Below are positions 1 to 10,624 of a stretch of 64,000 bases of DNA, in pieces (the stretch's first letter is position 1; every line of letters starts with the position of its first letter). The position numbers and the translations under genes are program-made. The stretch is taken from positions 35,915,502 through 35,979,501 of the forward strand of contig CM035808.1 in NCBI GenBank assembly GCA_020466095.1, given 5' to 3'. Below the pieces are notes generated by a model, which had not been told where the DNA came from, did not search any database, and saw only the letters and a program-made list of their open reading frames with translations. The DNA is from Chlorops oryzae (Eukaryota > Arthropoda > Insecta > Diptera > Chloropidae).

Positions 1-19
1 AATTTGTTTCAAATCCATA

Positions 20-56
20 TGGGAAAAATTCCCCGGTAATATGTAGAATCGGGCTG
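20..56. mobile_element. Partial terminus of a small inverted-repeat (MITE) family
   Basis: The stretch ends in TTCCCCGG, then AATATGTAGAATCGGGCTG. It matches the right terminus of the complete 211-bp element at 49056-49266 and the truncated terminus at 56067-56105. The rest of the element lies outside the window or is eroded. No target-site duplication can be read here. Confidence 0.55.
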
Positions 57-174
57 TTAGAGAAAATGCTATGAAATATATACAGGGTGATCCATTTGTG
101 AAGGTAAACCGGTCGGGAACTGATAGAGGAGGTCAGAACTAACAAAAACTCGTATGTAAGAAGTCGAAAAAAAT

Positions 175-393
175 CAGGGTTGTCACAGAATCCGATAGCT
201 GTCGGAATCGGAATTTTAGTTGCCTCAATTTTCATATATTTTTCATAGACAGCCGGATAAAATAGGGTCCTGTGCAATTAAGACATAATAGTTGCGATTC
301 AAAACCAAAAACAACAAAATTTGTAAATTCTGTATGAAATTCGATCGGTTTTTATTCCGATTCCGACAGCTATCGGATTCTGTGTCACCCCTG
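175..393. mobile_element. 219-bp MITE with 40-bp terminal inverted repeats, hAT-like ends
   Basis: The arms at 175-214 and 354-393 are inverted copies, with 38 of 40 positions matching by eye. The ends read CAGGGTTGTCACAG and, reverse complemented, CAGGGGTGACACAG. CAGGG termini are typical of hAT elements. The 139-bp middle has no coding content; frames crossing it on either strand are shadows of the palindrome. The flanking 8-mers do not match, so the hAT assignment is not confirmed by a target-site duplication. Confidence 0.65.
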
Positions 394-2430
394 AATAACT
401 CTCCCACGTTAATGGTTTGTTGTACAAAAAAAGCTTTAATACAATTTGAAAGCCAATTGTATGTGCTTTTAGGCAAAATGAAAATAATGGTAAAAATTTG
501 ACCCATTGAGGCAAAAATAAACGGTCAAATTGGAAAATTCTGAAAAAACTTTCAATTTTTTTACTTTGGAAGCCATTTTGGTATGATAAGTGTCCAATTA
601 ACACCCAAATTTTTTATTTTATTCAAAATGCTGGATCAAATTCCTTTAATTTGGTACCCCATATGTCTAATAAACTTTTGGAAATTAAGATGAGAAAATT
701 AAATATCTAAATGATCATCTATCCGACTGCTATCAATGAAATCGAACTTATTAGATTTGATACAGTAGAACTACCTTAACTACATTTATATACTTATATG
801 TATATGTACATATTGTAAATTTTTGATCGAAAATCCCTTCTGAATGCAGAACGAAATCTCCTCAAAAAGGTTACCAACATCTCTGCCTTCTTGAATTTGA
901 ACCTAACAACGTCGGATTCAGGCAATTTGTCGCCCTAGGCAGTTTGCGACTTTGTCGCCTCAGACAGCAGCCTAATTTTCGCCTTTTCAGTTATTGATGC
1001 ACTGACCGTCAGAATTTGCCGCCCCTGAAAAATTGCCGCCCTAGGCAGCTGCCTATGTTGCCTAATCGGTAAATCCGCGACTTAGGCTTTGCAGAACTAA
1101 CTCAAGTCTAATTCAAACTATCCAAAAATAATTGAAATATCTCTCTTGTTATCTTTGGCGAATCGTGAGCGAGTGCGTACCTACCATCTGACTCCCCTAT
1201 AGTGTCTGTATTGTATGTCAATTCGTCATCCTCTATCAAAAGACTTTAATAGTGCCCAAATGTGTTAATTGAATTTCTCGAACAAGGCTAATTCCCAGCG
1301 TCTGTTCTCACTTAAGTCGTACAATTAACCCCTCCGAAAGGCGTGCCTCGCACATCAATTCCGAATAAAAACGCCTACAAATGTCAAAATAATTCGAACG
1401 GAAATTTTAAAGTTTGTCCGTGAACTGCCGACGAAGAAGATTAAGTCATGGATTTACTCGCACATTAATTCATATTCGGAAGCTAAACAACGCGTGCGAC
1501 AACATAATCAAACAAATCGCGCTAGAAAAACATAGGGGAAGACACGTCGCGCCGCGGCGCTGGCAATGGTCCCGCAAACATTTCCAGTGAAAACACACGA
1601 CACCGCGCTCGCGATGGGAGCGAACGGGGCACGCAGGGGGGAAAGGAAAACTACTCGAAGAAGACATATCACTCGAGAAAACAAATTCAACACCCTTTAA
1701 CAAGCCGACAGTGTCAAAATCGAAAATACTCGAACGAAGAAAAGTTTTCCTGATGGAAATTGGAGCGCTCGCACTTAAGACGTAAATTATACGAGTATGT
1801 AGCACGGTGGAGCATGCTATTTAGTTGGGAATCTCTTTCGTTATTTACGGCACATTCTACTACTTGCGTGTTTAGTGTTTAGTCGGGCCGTCGATGTGAC
1901 ATTGTGGCGTGCGGGTGGCGCGCCCATATCACGCGCTAAGCGTGCTCTCTCTAGTTCTCCGTCAACACTTAAGACGAGTCACGAGCCGAAAGTCCTTTTT
2001 AAGGCCACTTAATCCAGCGCGCGCCACTTTTTGGGCGTAATGCTTCTCCCCCGACTTGCTCCTTTAAAGAATAACAAAATTATTATTTATAGGTTATTGT
2101 GTGTGATTCTCCTTGCCGTAGGAAACTATTTTTGGATATCAAAACAAGAATCTGCGCCGAAAAAAAGGGTGAGAGACAATATAGTCTCGTGCTAAATTGC
2201 CGCGTCTGATCTCTCCCTACTTTGTTTTGTTTAAATTTACTCTAAGAGATTTATGAAACCATTCGAAAAAATTTGTTTTCGACGCCCAAAAGCAATGGGA
2301 GCATCGCACTGAAGTATTAACAAATTGCTTTCTTTGAGGCTGAATACTGAATACCGTAACATATTTTCAATTAGTTCCGATAGAAAAATCTGTCCTTTTT
2401 TATTATTTTGCAATTGAAGCGCTCATTTCA
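394..2430. other. No gene recognised; contains a CpG-rich block
   Basis: No coding frame here looks real. 900-1080 repeats the short palindromic motif GCCCTAGGCAG. About 1520-2050 is clearly richer in G, C and CpG than its surroundings (for example around 1540-1630 and 1890-1960). That could mark an old regulatory or promoter region, but no TATA box, initiator or splice signal could be tied to it. Confidence 0.4.
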
Positions 2431-2650
2431 AAACCTCTTAAGTCAAATTTTTTCCAAAATACATTTTGTTTTTTTGCTGGAAATGGTTCCTTGAAGGTGG
2501 ATGCGTATTTTGGGAAAAGAACACACAAGCTACATAAATAATTTCTCCCTCTTTAATACTAATTTGAAAGGTCCTTAAAACGCATTGGTTTGAGCATGGA
2601 GCACCTTTTTTATTGATTCCTGAATTATTCTATTCCAGTGACTTATGAGG
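2431..2650. repeat. Dispersed repeat, copy 1 (pair with 12566-12775)
   Basis: Diverged copy of 12566-12775. Shared landmarks in order are CTTAAGTCAAA, TTTTCCAAAATACATTTT, GTATTTTGG, CCTTAAAAC.CATTGGTTTGAGCA, and TTCTATTC.AGTGACTTATGAGG. The order and spacing are kept but many indels separate the two, so this is an old interspersed family. No open frame is shared. A long hairpin follows each copy (2811-2984 and 12863-12989), although the two hairpins are unrelated in sequence. Confidence 0.6.
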
Positions 2651-2810
2651 CATTTGAAATAACCGATGCAATTCATATTTGAATATTTTTGTCTAATTTA
2701 AAGAAGGATTATTGTGCCTGAGGAAAGCCCTTATAAATTTCCTTTGCCTCTTGAGAACACAGCTCGTAAAAATAAAGCATTGTCAATGGGTGCATTCAGC
2801 AGACTCAACC

Positions 2811-2984
2811 GTTGCGCAACTTTTAAGTAAAATTCGGCTAAAAGTTTCTTTACCAACTCAGCTTTCTCAGCATGTTGATTGCGCGGGTACTATTTCCAAA
2901 AATGTAGTCCCCTCAGTCAACATGCTGCGAAAGCTCAGTTGGTAGAGCACCTTTTAGCCGAATTTTTCTCCACAGTTGCACAAC
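2811..2984. repeat. Long imperfect hairpin containing a tRNA D-arm-like (box A) sequence
   Basis: The arms at about 2811-2889 and 2904-2984 are inverted copies. They align without gaps over about 70 positions with roughly a dozen mismatches, and the loop is short. The 3' arm contains GCTCAGTTGGTAGAGCACC, which matches the conserved D-arm/box A of many eukaryotic tRNAs. The 5' arm holds its inverted, mutated copy. No TPsiC arm or box B lies at the right distance, so this is not a tRNA gene. It may be a foldback element derived from a tRNA or SINE head. Confidence 0.55.
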
Positions 2985-3995
2985 AGTCCCTTGAATATTG
3001 AAAAAAAATCTCTCTTTTTCTGTTTTCTTTAAGAAAGTGATCAGTAAAATTCCCTTGTAAACATTTGAAGTGATTTTTGGTTAAAGGTAAATTCGAAAAA
3101 TTCCATCAAAACGGAAAAAACCCCTCGTTCTGGCATCAGTGCATAGAATAAAATGTTAGCATAACGCCTATAATTCTCATTTGGTTTGTAAAATGGGACA
3201 CTTAAGACTCGCAAAATTTCTGAAGATTTTTCGAGACGTGATGAAGCAAGAAATTGCGTTTCATAACCATAATCACCATGACCGTCATCATCACCGTCAT
3301 TATCACCATATAGAACTATAGCTGCAACTCGCCATCGCGCATGCATGATGGAAAAAGTTCAACTGAGTGAACACGATAACCATCAACCACGTAATATAAT
3401 CACGTAATACGCCGATCACTATACATATGATCATCATCACCATCATCATCGATAGTTTCGATTATCGGTAATTTTGATAATCGAAAGATGAATTTTCGAG
3501 CAGCTCGCCCTATTCTAAATTAGGGCATTTTTAGGAATCTGTCCATTGCAAAAAGAATAAAGCCCTCTGTCACGGCCAGCATCACCATTTCAATGCTAAA
3601 GCAAATGTCCATGAATCAAAACTATCGATAATCTTCAAAAACTATCGATGTTTTCGATAGTGCTATCGATTGTTTCTCCAGCTCTACTTCTCAATGTGTT
3701 GAGGCGAGAAGTCCGATTGTTTTGTTCTTGCCGTGATCGCTTCTACGAATTCCTATCTTAAGTAGATATATAGATAGCTAGATTAACATATACTCGTAAG
3801 ACGTAACAAAATTGTCCGAAAATTTTCTTGCAATTTCTTCACGCACTCATATAAATTGTGCAGATTAATTTTTGCAAAGAACAATTGCTACATCATCATA
3901 CTCTGCACGTTAAATATATGTATGTACTGAGCCAAGTAAAAATTTGATTTTGTATGAACAGGGCCTGCAAAAACTTTTAAAACAAAAACAGGGAT
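2985..3995. other. No gene recognised; CAT/ATC trinucleotide repeats
   Basis: Imperfect (ATCACC/CATCAT) runs occur at about 3264-3312 and 3425-3452. Several ATCGAT/TATCGATA-like sites follow at 3450-3670. Nothing coding is supported. Confidence 0.4.
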
Positions 3996-4440
3996 CAGTG
4001 CTCGGACTTGAAAAATTTTAAAGGTGGTAGATTTTTAAAGAAGAATGGGTAGACTCGTATAAAAACTTGTAGATTTAAATTTGTTTAAAATAGTAACACA
4101 GTATATCACATCTGATCATGTAGAAAATTGGGAAACTTACATAAATATTTTTAGATAATTTCTCTTATTATAAAAAAATGTATCAATATTTATTGGATGT
4201 CGTTAAGCGCCAATACTGCCAATCTTGACAACATTCTTGACAATAAGAAGCTGCCAACATATTTTTGAACAACACATAACATTGAAGTATATTTTTTATG
4301 CTCTCAATTATTCTAAGTGATCATAAAATAAATAAAACAAAGGCATAAATAAGTAAAAAAAAAAAAGTGGTAGATTTGGACCTAGCGTGGTAGAAAGTGA
4401 AAATAGTGGTAGATCTACCATCACAGTGGTAGAAGTACTG
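3996..4440. mobile_element. 445-bp hAT-type MITE with 8-bp target duplication
   Basis: A perfect 8-bp direct repeat ACAGGGAT (3988-3995 and 4441-4448) flanks the element. The ends are CAGTGCTCGGACTT on the left and, reverse complemented, CAGTACTTCTACCA on the right. An 8-bp duplication with CAGT/CAGG ends is the hAT signature. The right part carries at least four copies of GTGGTAGA, probable subterminal transposase-binding repeats. There is no transposase coding, so it is non-autonomous. The subterminal pattern resembles that of the hAT MITE at 44119-44423. Confidence 0.75.
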
Positions 4441-4448
4441 ACAGGGAT

Positions 4449-6726
4449 CGAAAATATTTATGAAATTGATTTTGAAAACTTTACTATGCAATTTTAAATT
4501 CAAAATTGAAGCATAATTATTATTTTCTATTTTATTCTTATATTAAAAATCGCCAAAAAAAAAATACAAAATGAGACTTTTTTTCTAACTTTTAAATTAA
4601 TAAGTCTAAGGCGAGGAAGTTTCAAAAATCGTCAAAAATAGCGTACGTGATACTTGAATGCTCCCTTTCATGTACATAATGAGTGCTTTCTTATGACGTT
4701 ATCACGTAAAACTATCGTCCGTAAATTGACTTTACAGGCAACAATTTTTTTTATGGAAAGGGGAATTTCGTCTATTCCCCTTGTTTTGATACTCCGTTTA
4801 ATGTGATAAGGCAAAAAAACTATTTAGAAATATAGTGTCATCCTTAAATTTGAAGTGTGATCGTTTTCAAGAACCAAAAATATAAAAAAAATGTTTTAAA
4901 TTGCTTCCTTTTCATGTACCTACATACGTCAATGTTCTACAACAACCAGCAGTGACAGAAGCAATTGCTTCCAATTCGTTTATACGCTTTGCTACGGTTG
5001 CAATTTTTGGTTGTTTTCATTTTCATTTTTATGTTATTTTTGTTTTATTTTTTTTTTTCACTTTTCTTCGCTTTTTTGATTGCATCCACTTTGCATTTTT
5101 CGCAACAAGCATGTTGCCATGTCCCAAACACCAACAGACAACGATGGCGGCTTTGTAAGGATGTGTCAAGGCTTGCGTACAGCCTGTGCAAAGCAACGCA
5201 ACGCAGCGCAGCGCAGAAAATCGGCATCCCCGAGTCCATTGAACCACTGCAGTGAGAGCGCATTTTTTGCGGATATCCGATATAGTTGGGTCAGCGCTTG
5301 TGGCCAGAATGGTTCTGGTTGCGCCTCTGGACTGTTATTGAGTGCAAATAGCAATTTCAACTTTTTTCCGAGACCAGTTTTCTTTTTTCTATCTTTTTTA
5401 TTGATGCCATGCACTTACCTCGTGTCCGTCGTCCGCCTCTCCAACGATTTGCATTCCAACCACTGCAGGCGGACCTCGCCTAAACATTGTATATACATAA
5501 CCCTTCGATATTGAGTGTGGTGGGTTTCTTTTGCAGCTCACACATGCCACATGCCACCGTCTCGGCCCACGAAAGCTTGACGCTCGATATTATGTGTGGG
5601 CTTTCCGAGAACATGTATTTGGCAATGGTGTTTCATAAAAACGCTCGCCGTCGAAGCGGTCACGGTGTTCCTTTTTTTTTTTTTTGCTCCTTCTCGTTGC
5701 GATTTTTATTGCAGACAAAGTGCAGTGCCGGAATTTTTAGAAATTGTTATTGATGTGGCTGTAAGTATTGCTGTTGTTGTTGCACCGTCTATTCGTTCTC
5801 TTTTTATTTTAGCTGTTGCTATTGTTGTTGTTGTTGTTGTTATCGGTGTCGTTGTTTTCATTGTATGCCGTACACAACGTGCACGGGAAATTGTGTTGTT
5901 TGACGTTGTTTGCCGTTCCCGCAAGCTAGCTTTCTTCCTTCCTTCCTTCCTCTTTTTGTTTTACGCTTTAAAAAATTTTGATTGGCAATTCCAGCCGAGT
6001 TGATGGTAGTTTTTGAGTCTCCGGTGGCATTTGTGTTTTCCTAAGCCCTTTCATTGCTTTCTTCTCGGTTCTTTTTCTAATGCATCTCGCTGTACGTTGT
6101 TGCATGCAGCCCGTTCCCCTCACACTGCTCTCACACTGCACGCACACTGCCTAACACTTTGGCTCTCCGTTTCGTTCGTGCATTCCCACGTGTCACTTGT
6201 GATTCGAGCGGAATCCGATTTTCAATTATTGGATTTTGTTGGGCGCTTTCGATTGCTTTTGTTGATTTTGAACTTTTTTGACTTTTTTATGGGAACTCCT
6301 CTCAAATGCACCCAACACCCGCAAACTTAATATGCACGATGCTGTGACACTTAGGCTGTGGCATTGTCCAGGCTTTTTTCGGATTTCCTTTTTTTTCTTT
6401 TTCTTTCATGTCGACTTTTCCTTTTATGGGTCTCGTTCGACCCTTGTATATTGCAACTTTTGTTGCGAAATAATGAAGAACATGCACATTGCATGTTCAA
6501 AAGTTCTTTTCACTCTTCGCCGTTGAGCCCCTTACGATTTTTTTGTTTTTTTGTTACTCCGAAAGGTGTTAGATTAAAAGTGATGCCTTTAAAGTGGTGC
6601 AAATTGTTCGAAAGACGAACAAATCTCCCACACTCAGAAAGGTGCACTATTCCTCCTCTAAGCTGGAAAATCTGTGACCAATAAACCAAATGTGTATATA
6701 TACCTTATAATTTTCAATATTCAAGG
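4449..6726. other. No gene recognised; simple repeats
   Basis: AT-rich to about 4900, then T-rich sequence to 6560. A (TTG)n trinucleotide run lies at about 5818-5842 and a CTTC run at 5935-5950. The overlapping frames on both strands are low-complexity F/L/S-rich or shadow frames and have no recognisable domain. Confidence 0.4.
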
Positions 6727-6930
6727 ATAGTCAGATGCGATGGTACTGCCATGTTCAAAGGCGACCGCCTGGAGAACCCGACGAATTAGGCACTATCCGC
6801 CATAGTCACAGCAAACGACCGGAGGGCATGCAGAATGGAAAATACGTGGTTTGGTCAGACGAAAAAAATATCAGCAAAGGATGGGTCTTAGCGATGACAT
6901 AGTCCAGGATCCCAATGCCTGTAAGAAGAA
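6727..6930 (+). pseudogene. LINE remnant A (C-terminus of a reverse transcriptase ORF)
   Basis: A short translation starting at 6733 reads Q-M-R-W-Y-C-H-V-Q-R-R-P-P-G-E-P. This fits the RW-x-GH-x-x-R motif found near the C-terminus of many non-LTR retrotransposon polyproteins. The frame is then broken by indels and a stop. The same stretch occurs at 8005-8275 and 43783-43990 with different breaks, so it is a dispersed family. Which LINE clade it belongs to cannot be decided from so short a piece. The assignment rests on the motif and on the three-copy comparison. Confidence 0.5.
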
Positions 6931-7135
6931 GAAATTGATGCTATTTTCGTGATCAGAGCCCTAAAAATATTTTAAAAATTTTGTCCCGGCGATACCTATT
7001 TTTGGACTAACAGATTTCGCTTATAATTCTCATTTCTTTCATAATTTCGGTTGGGTATAACGTGTAACACTTTTGACTGTTTTTAGGGACTTCGAGTAGA
7101 GTTGCGCGGCGTTTTAAGAAATGACAATGGCAATA

Positions 7136-7340
7136 ATATCGATGGAATTTAGTATCGATACATACATCGAAACATATGTATATCGAAAAATTTATCGATA
7201 AGTATATCTATACAAATATCGATAAATTTTTCGGTTCATGTATCGATATATCAATGTATAAATATCGATATATCTATAAATATATATCGATATAACCATA
7301 AAAATTTATCGATATCTCGATAAATGTATCGACATATCGC
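7136..7340. repeat. TATCGATA-rich cluster, copy A
   Basis: Seven exact TATCGATA octamers plus further ATCGAT and TATCG variants lie within about 200 bp, interspersed with TATA. The unit is not a strict tandem repeat. It is framed by GTTGCGCGGCGTTTTAAGA upstream (about 7103) and by ACGATAAAAACAAG and AATTAAAGCAACAATC downstream. The same frame and cluster recur at 44565-44760. TATCGATA is the DRE site bound by DREF, and CGATA is bound by BEAF-32, in Drosophila; binding here is inference. Confidence 0.7.
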
Positions 7341-7625
7341 TAACTTAAAAAAGTATTTTTCAGCGATTCCCATTTTTTTCTTTTGTAAGCTAGTGCTACG
7401 ATAAAAACAAGGGGCGTCTCAAAGGCAGTTAAGAAGTAGAAATATGAAATTAAAGCAACAATCGTACGTATGAACCCTCGCTTCTTTTAAAGATGCGAAG
7501 AAGATGCGGTTCAGCATACAATAACAATTGCACGTATGTACATATATTCATAAGACATCTTTTCGCATCTAGCCAAAATGCTGAAAGATGCAAGATGCGG
7601 CTATAGTGGAAACGGCCTCTAAGTA

Positions 7626-7970
7626 AACAAGCTATAAACAAGTGAGGGTGTTATAGTCATGCGAGCCTGACAAAACAATACCTGACGCAGGCATACATAT
7701 ATGTTTATTTGAACATTTTTTAATAGGTCCCAAGGATACCTACTATCTTCAAGACAAATTATTATAGAGATTTTTAACTCCATAAGGGTTCCCAATATGG
7801 CGATTTTTGTTGAATTTCTATGAGAAAACTATCCTCTTGCCATGCCCGCTTTTCCAATTTCGGATAATTTAATCGGAAGCTTAAAAATAAGTTTATATTC
7901 TTTTAAATATGCCGAAAAACTCTGATTTTGGGAGAGTTTTGCGATTTTTGTGGTACGAGGTCGGTAGCTT
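7626..7970 (-). mobile_element. Mini-me/DINE-like fragment (type 1), reverse orientation
   Basis: It begins ACAAGTGAGGGTGTTATAGTCATG followed by a degenerate GCGAGCCTGAC. This is the reverse complement of the 3' terminus of the complete type-1 element at 45062-45894. Similarity continues through the CCCATTTT/TTGCCATGCCCGC region and fades near 7970. The 5' half is absent or eroded. No coding capacity. Confidence 0.6.
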
Positions 7971-8004
7971 ATTTATTCATAAGTCCATCACCCAAAGCGC
8001 TTAA

Positions 8005-8275
8005 AGTTAGGCAGATGCGAGGGTTTCACCATGTTCTAAGTTGACCGCCGGAGAATCTCGCCAAAAAGGCACTATTCACGACTGTTCCAGCAAACGGGCG
8101 GACGGAAGGCAGACCGAAAAAATACGTGGATCGTTCAGATGAAATAATATCAGCATAGGACGAGTCTTAGGATCGGAAAGCCTGCAGAAGAATGCTGAGA
8201 TCACATACCCATACTTGAGGGGTATCATGAGCGAATCGTAAAAGAGGTTATGAAGGGTTATGAAAAAGAAGAAGA
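8005..8275 (+). pseudogene. LINE remnant B
   Basis: Homologous to 6727-6930 and most similar to 43783-44050. It shares AGCAAACGGGCGGACGGAAGGCAGA, here broken into short matches, ACGTGGATCG, ATATCAGCA and CTGAGATCACATACCCA. The W of the RWYxH motif is disrupted and the frame has several stops. It extends further 3' than copy A. It is non-functional. Confidence 0.5.
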
Positions 8276-10027
8276 AGTACTTGTAATGCTTCTAGAAATG
8301 CTCGCTATCGAATCTCAAGAAATAAAATTCTTCGCTCTTTTTACCCTCAAGGAATTTGACTAATAGGCCAGTATTTTGTTCCCATTTAAGCGATCAAATT
8401 GACTTATCAAAAATAATTATTCACGCCCTGGCGAAATTCTCGCCCGCTCGCCTGCCGCCCGTGAGTGCACTCATTGAACGTGTGCCAGAACATTCGACAC
8501 GCTGTCCAGAAGTGATGAGAGCAAAACAAACCCCAGATCCGCCGCACACTTTTCCACTTTGAAATTATGCTGTTAACACTAAATGCTTACACACACACAC
8601 ACACACACACGGGCGCGAAATAACAGCCGAAAGGACAAAAGATTCCTGCTCGAACACTTCGTCTCTGCTTACCTTTGCAATCATGCAAAGTCATGGACGT
8701 CTACCCGCCGTGCGAAAACAATTCAGTCCTCCTCCGACTACACGAGCACGCTTCGACGTTAATGAGTTATATTACGCATCGGAACCCGCCGCGATATGTC
8801 CTCGATTTAACTGCTGCCAGGAGTTTTTGGGTGCGCTGCCGCCGTATACACGAAGATCATGTTAGGCGAGAAGCTGCAGAGAGAAAAAAGTTAGTTGATG
8901 CACCATCGAGAGTCACTGCGACACATAGTTTCAACGCATCCCATTTTAACTTATGAAATTTCCTCCGTTACCCCTCATTGAATTTTTTTCCTACGCATGC
9001 GTTTACACAATCAAATATGTATTTTCACCCAAGCATCGAGTCGGTTAGCACACAAAATTTTCCATTTTCCAAGTTTTTTCTTCATATTTGTTTTTCCATT
9101 TTGCCGCGAACACGATGAATCCTGGCACAACCCGCTGTGACGGGCATGCGCGCTAGGAGCACTGCCATCATGTGGCAATGTTTCTGGCTACATACGGCAG
9201 CCAGTGTCAAACGATCTCCAGTTGCGCATGTGATCCTTTGTTCCGGCAGTGCCCATTCCATTGCTCAGAGACTGCAATTCATGTAGGCTCACGGCCTGTG
9301 TCCGCTGTGCAAGTGCATTGCATGCCGAACAGGCTGCATTTCGGTCGCCGCTCTGCACTCACTGTGAATATTTCCTCCGCTGCCTATCAAAATTAAGTGC
9401 CGCAGTGCCCGAAGCCCTTGCTATTTTTCTTCTTTTTTTTTATGGTTCATTGGAAAACAATTTTCCCAAATAACGAATTTTACAACATCGACGCGTGCAT
9501 TTGTAATGCGTAAAATGTGAGCCTCCAGAATGTAAAAGACATCTCCCTTCAATAAGGGTTCTTAGAGTAAGAGTGTTGTCCTTTGGCAGCCTCTTCCCAT
9601 GGACACTTTATATGGCATTTTTCTCGATCGGAGGAATACAAATTTATACTATTGCCGTCATTTTCATATTTTTACAGATCAATACATAATTATTGGCTAT
9701 AATTCGCAGTTCATGTGATGAAAATTTTACAATTTCGGTGAACAAAAAGTACACGCTCTGACCTAAGTCGGGATAAACAGTTGTATACATGAACTGTTAA
9801 CTCTGTATCGAAGGAATATTGCGTTTGAGCGTACATGTGTAACGTCTAGAGTCACTTGGACATTCAACTAAGCCGAGTCCGTCTGTGGGTTTGTTCTCAT
9901 AATTCAGTATGCAAATCTAAGGCAGTACGAGAAGAACGAGTTCGAGAATGAAAAATATCAAAACAAGAAAATATTTTCATCAGTGGCGTAGCGAGGACTA
10001 ATCTAGACGTGGGTGAGGCCGTATAAC
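8276..10027. other. No gene recognised; CA microsatellite
   Basis: A (CA)n run occupies about 8591-8611. Two overlapping frames at 8675-8956 are moderately balanced in composition but have no recognisable domain and no supporting splice or Kozak context. 9120-9400 is somewhat GC-richer than its flanks. Nothing else is supported. Confidence 0.4.
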
Positions 10028-10624
10028 ATCCCGGCTGGAAATTGCCTAGAGAAATCTAGTTATTAGCTAGGTCCTATCTGCGCCTAGCTGGATTTGCCAG
10101 ACCGAATAATTCTAAACTGGTGCTAGCTAGCGCCTAGCTAGAACCTCCGCCATAGGGGCAATGACTGGAATAATCATAGACAGAGCCTAGCTAGTTTTCT
10201 CTAGGTAAAGCCCAGATAGATTACTCAAGCCTAGGGCTAGCTAACGCCAAGCAAGATTTGCCCGACTTGATAATTTTTGCCTGGCGGTAGCGAGGGCCTA
10301 GTTAGAACCCAGAGAGAAAATTTGAGATAAAACTCTTTTTATAATTCTCACTTAAGTAGTTTAAATTCGTGGAAATATAAAGGGTGTATTTTGTGTGTTG
10401 AGCGTCAGCTTTGCGATATCGTAACCAATGAGGTTCAAACTAGGTAAGAACTTTAAGCAATACGCCGTCAAATGGACGCGAAAATAAAGCTTTATGTAGA
10501 ACTAAGTGATTGACATATGATCTAGACGCAGCCATAAATTACTAGCCGGGCGCTAGCTAGAGATTACTAGCAAAGCACAAGATATAAGCCTAGCTAGCGC
10601 CGAGATGGAATTTCCAGCCGGGAT
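10028..10624. mobile_element. 597-bp DNA-transposon-like element with perfect 16-bp inverted ends and CTAGCTAG arrays
   Basis: The ends at 10028-10043 and 10609-10624 are perfect inverted repeats, starting ATCCCGGCTGGAAATT. Just inside both ends the motif CTAGCTAGCGCC and variants recur many times in both orientations (about 10060-10310 and 10545-10600). This leaves a unique centre around 10320-10540. The layout resembles elements with subterminal repeat arrays that bind transposase. There is no coding capacity and no clear target-site duplication, so the superfamily is unknown. Confidence 0.7.

Noticed and set aside
5080..6003. Overlapping frames of 135-144 codons around 5080-6003
   Set aside because: Low-complexity F/V/S-rich translations of T-rich sequence and a TTG microsatellite; no conserved motif.
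8675..8956. 93-codon frame in a GC-richer stretch
   Set aside because: Balanced composition but no recognisable domain or start context, and a second frame overlaps most of it; not strong enough to annotate.
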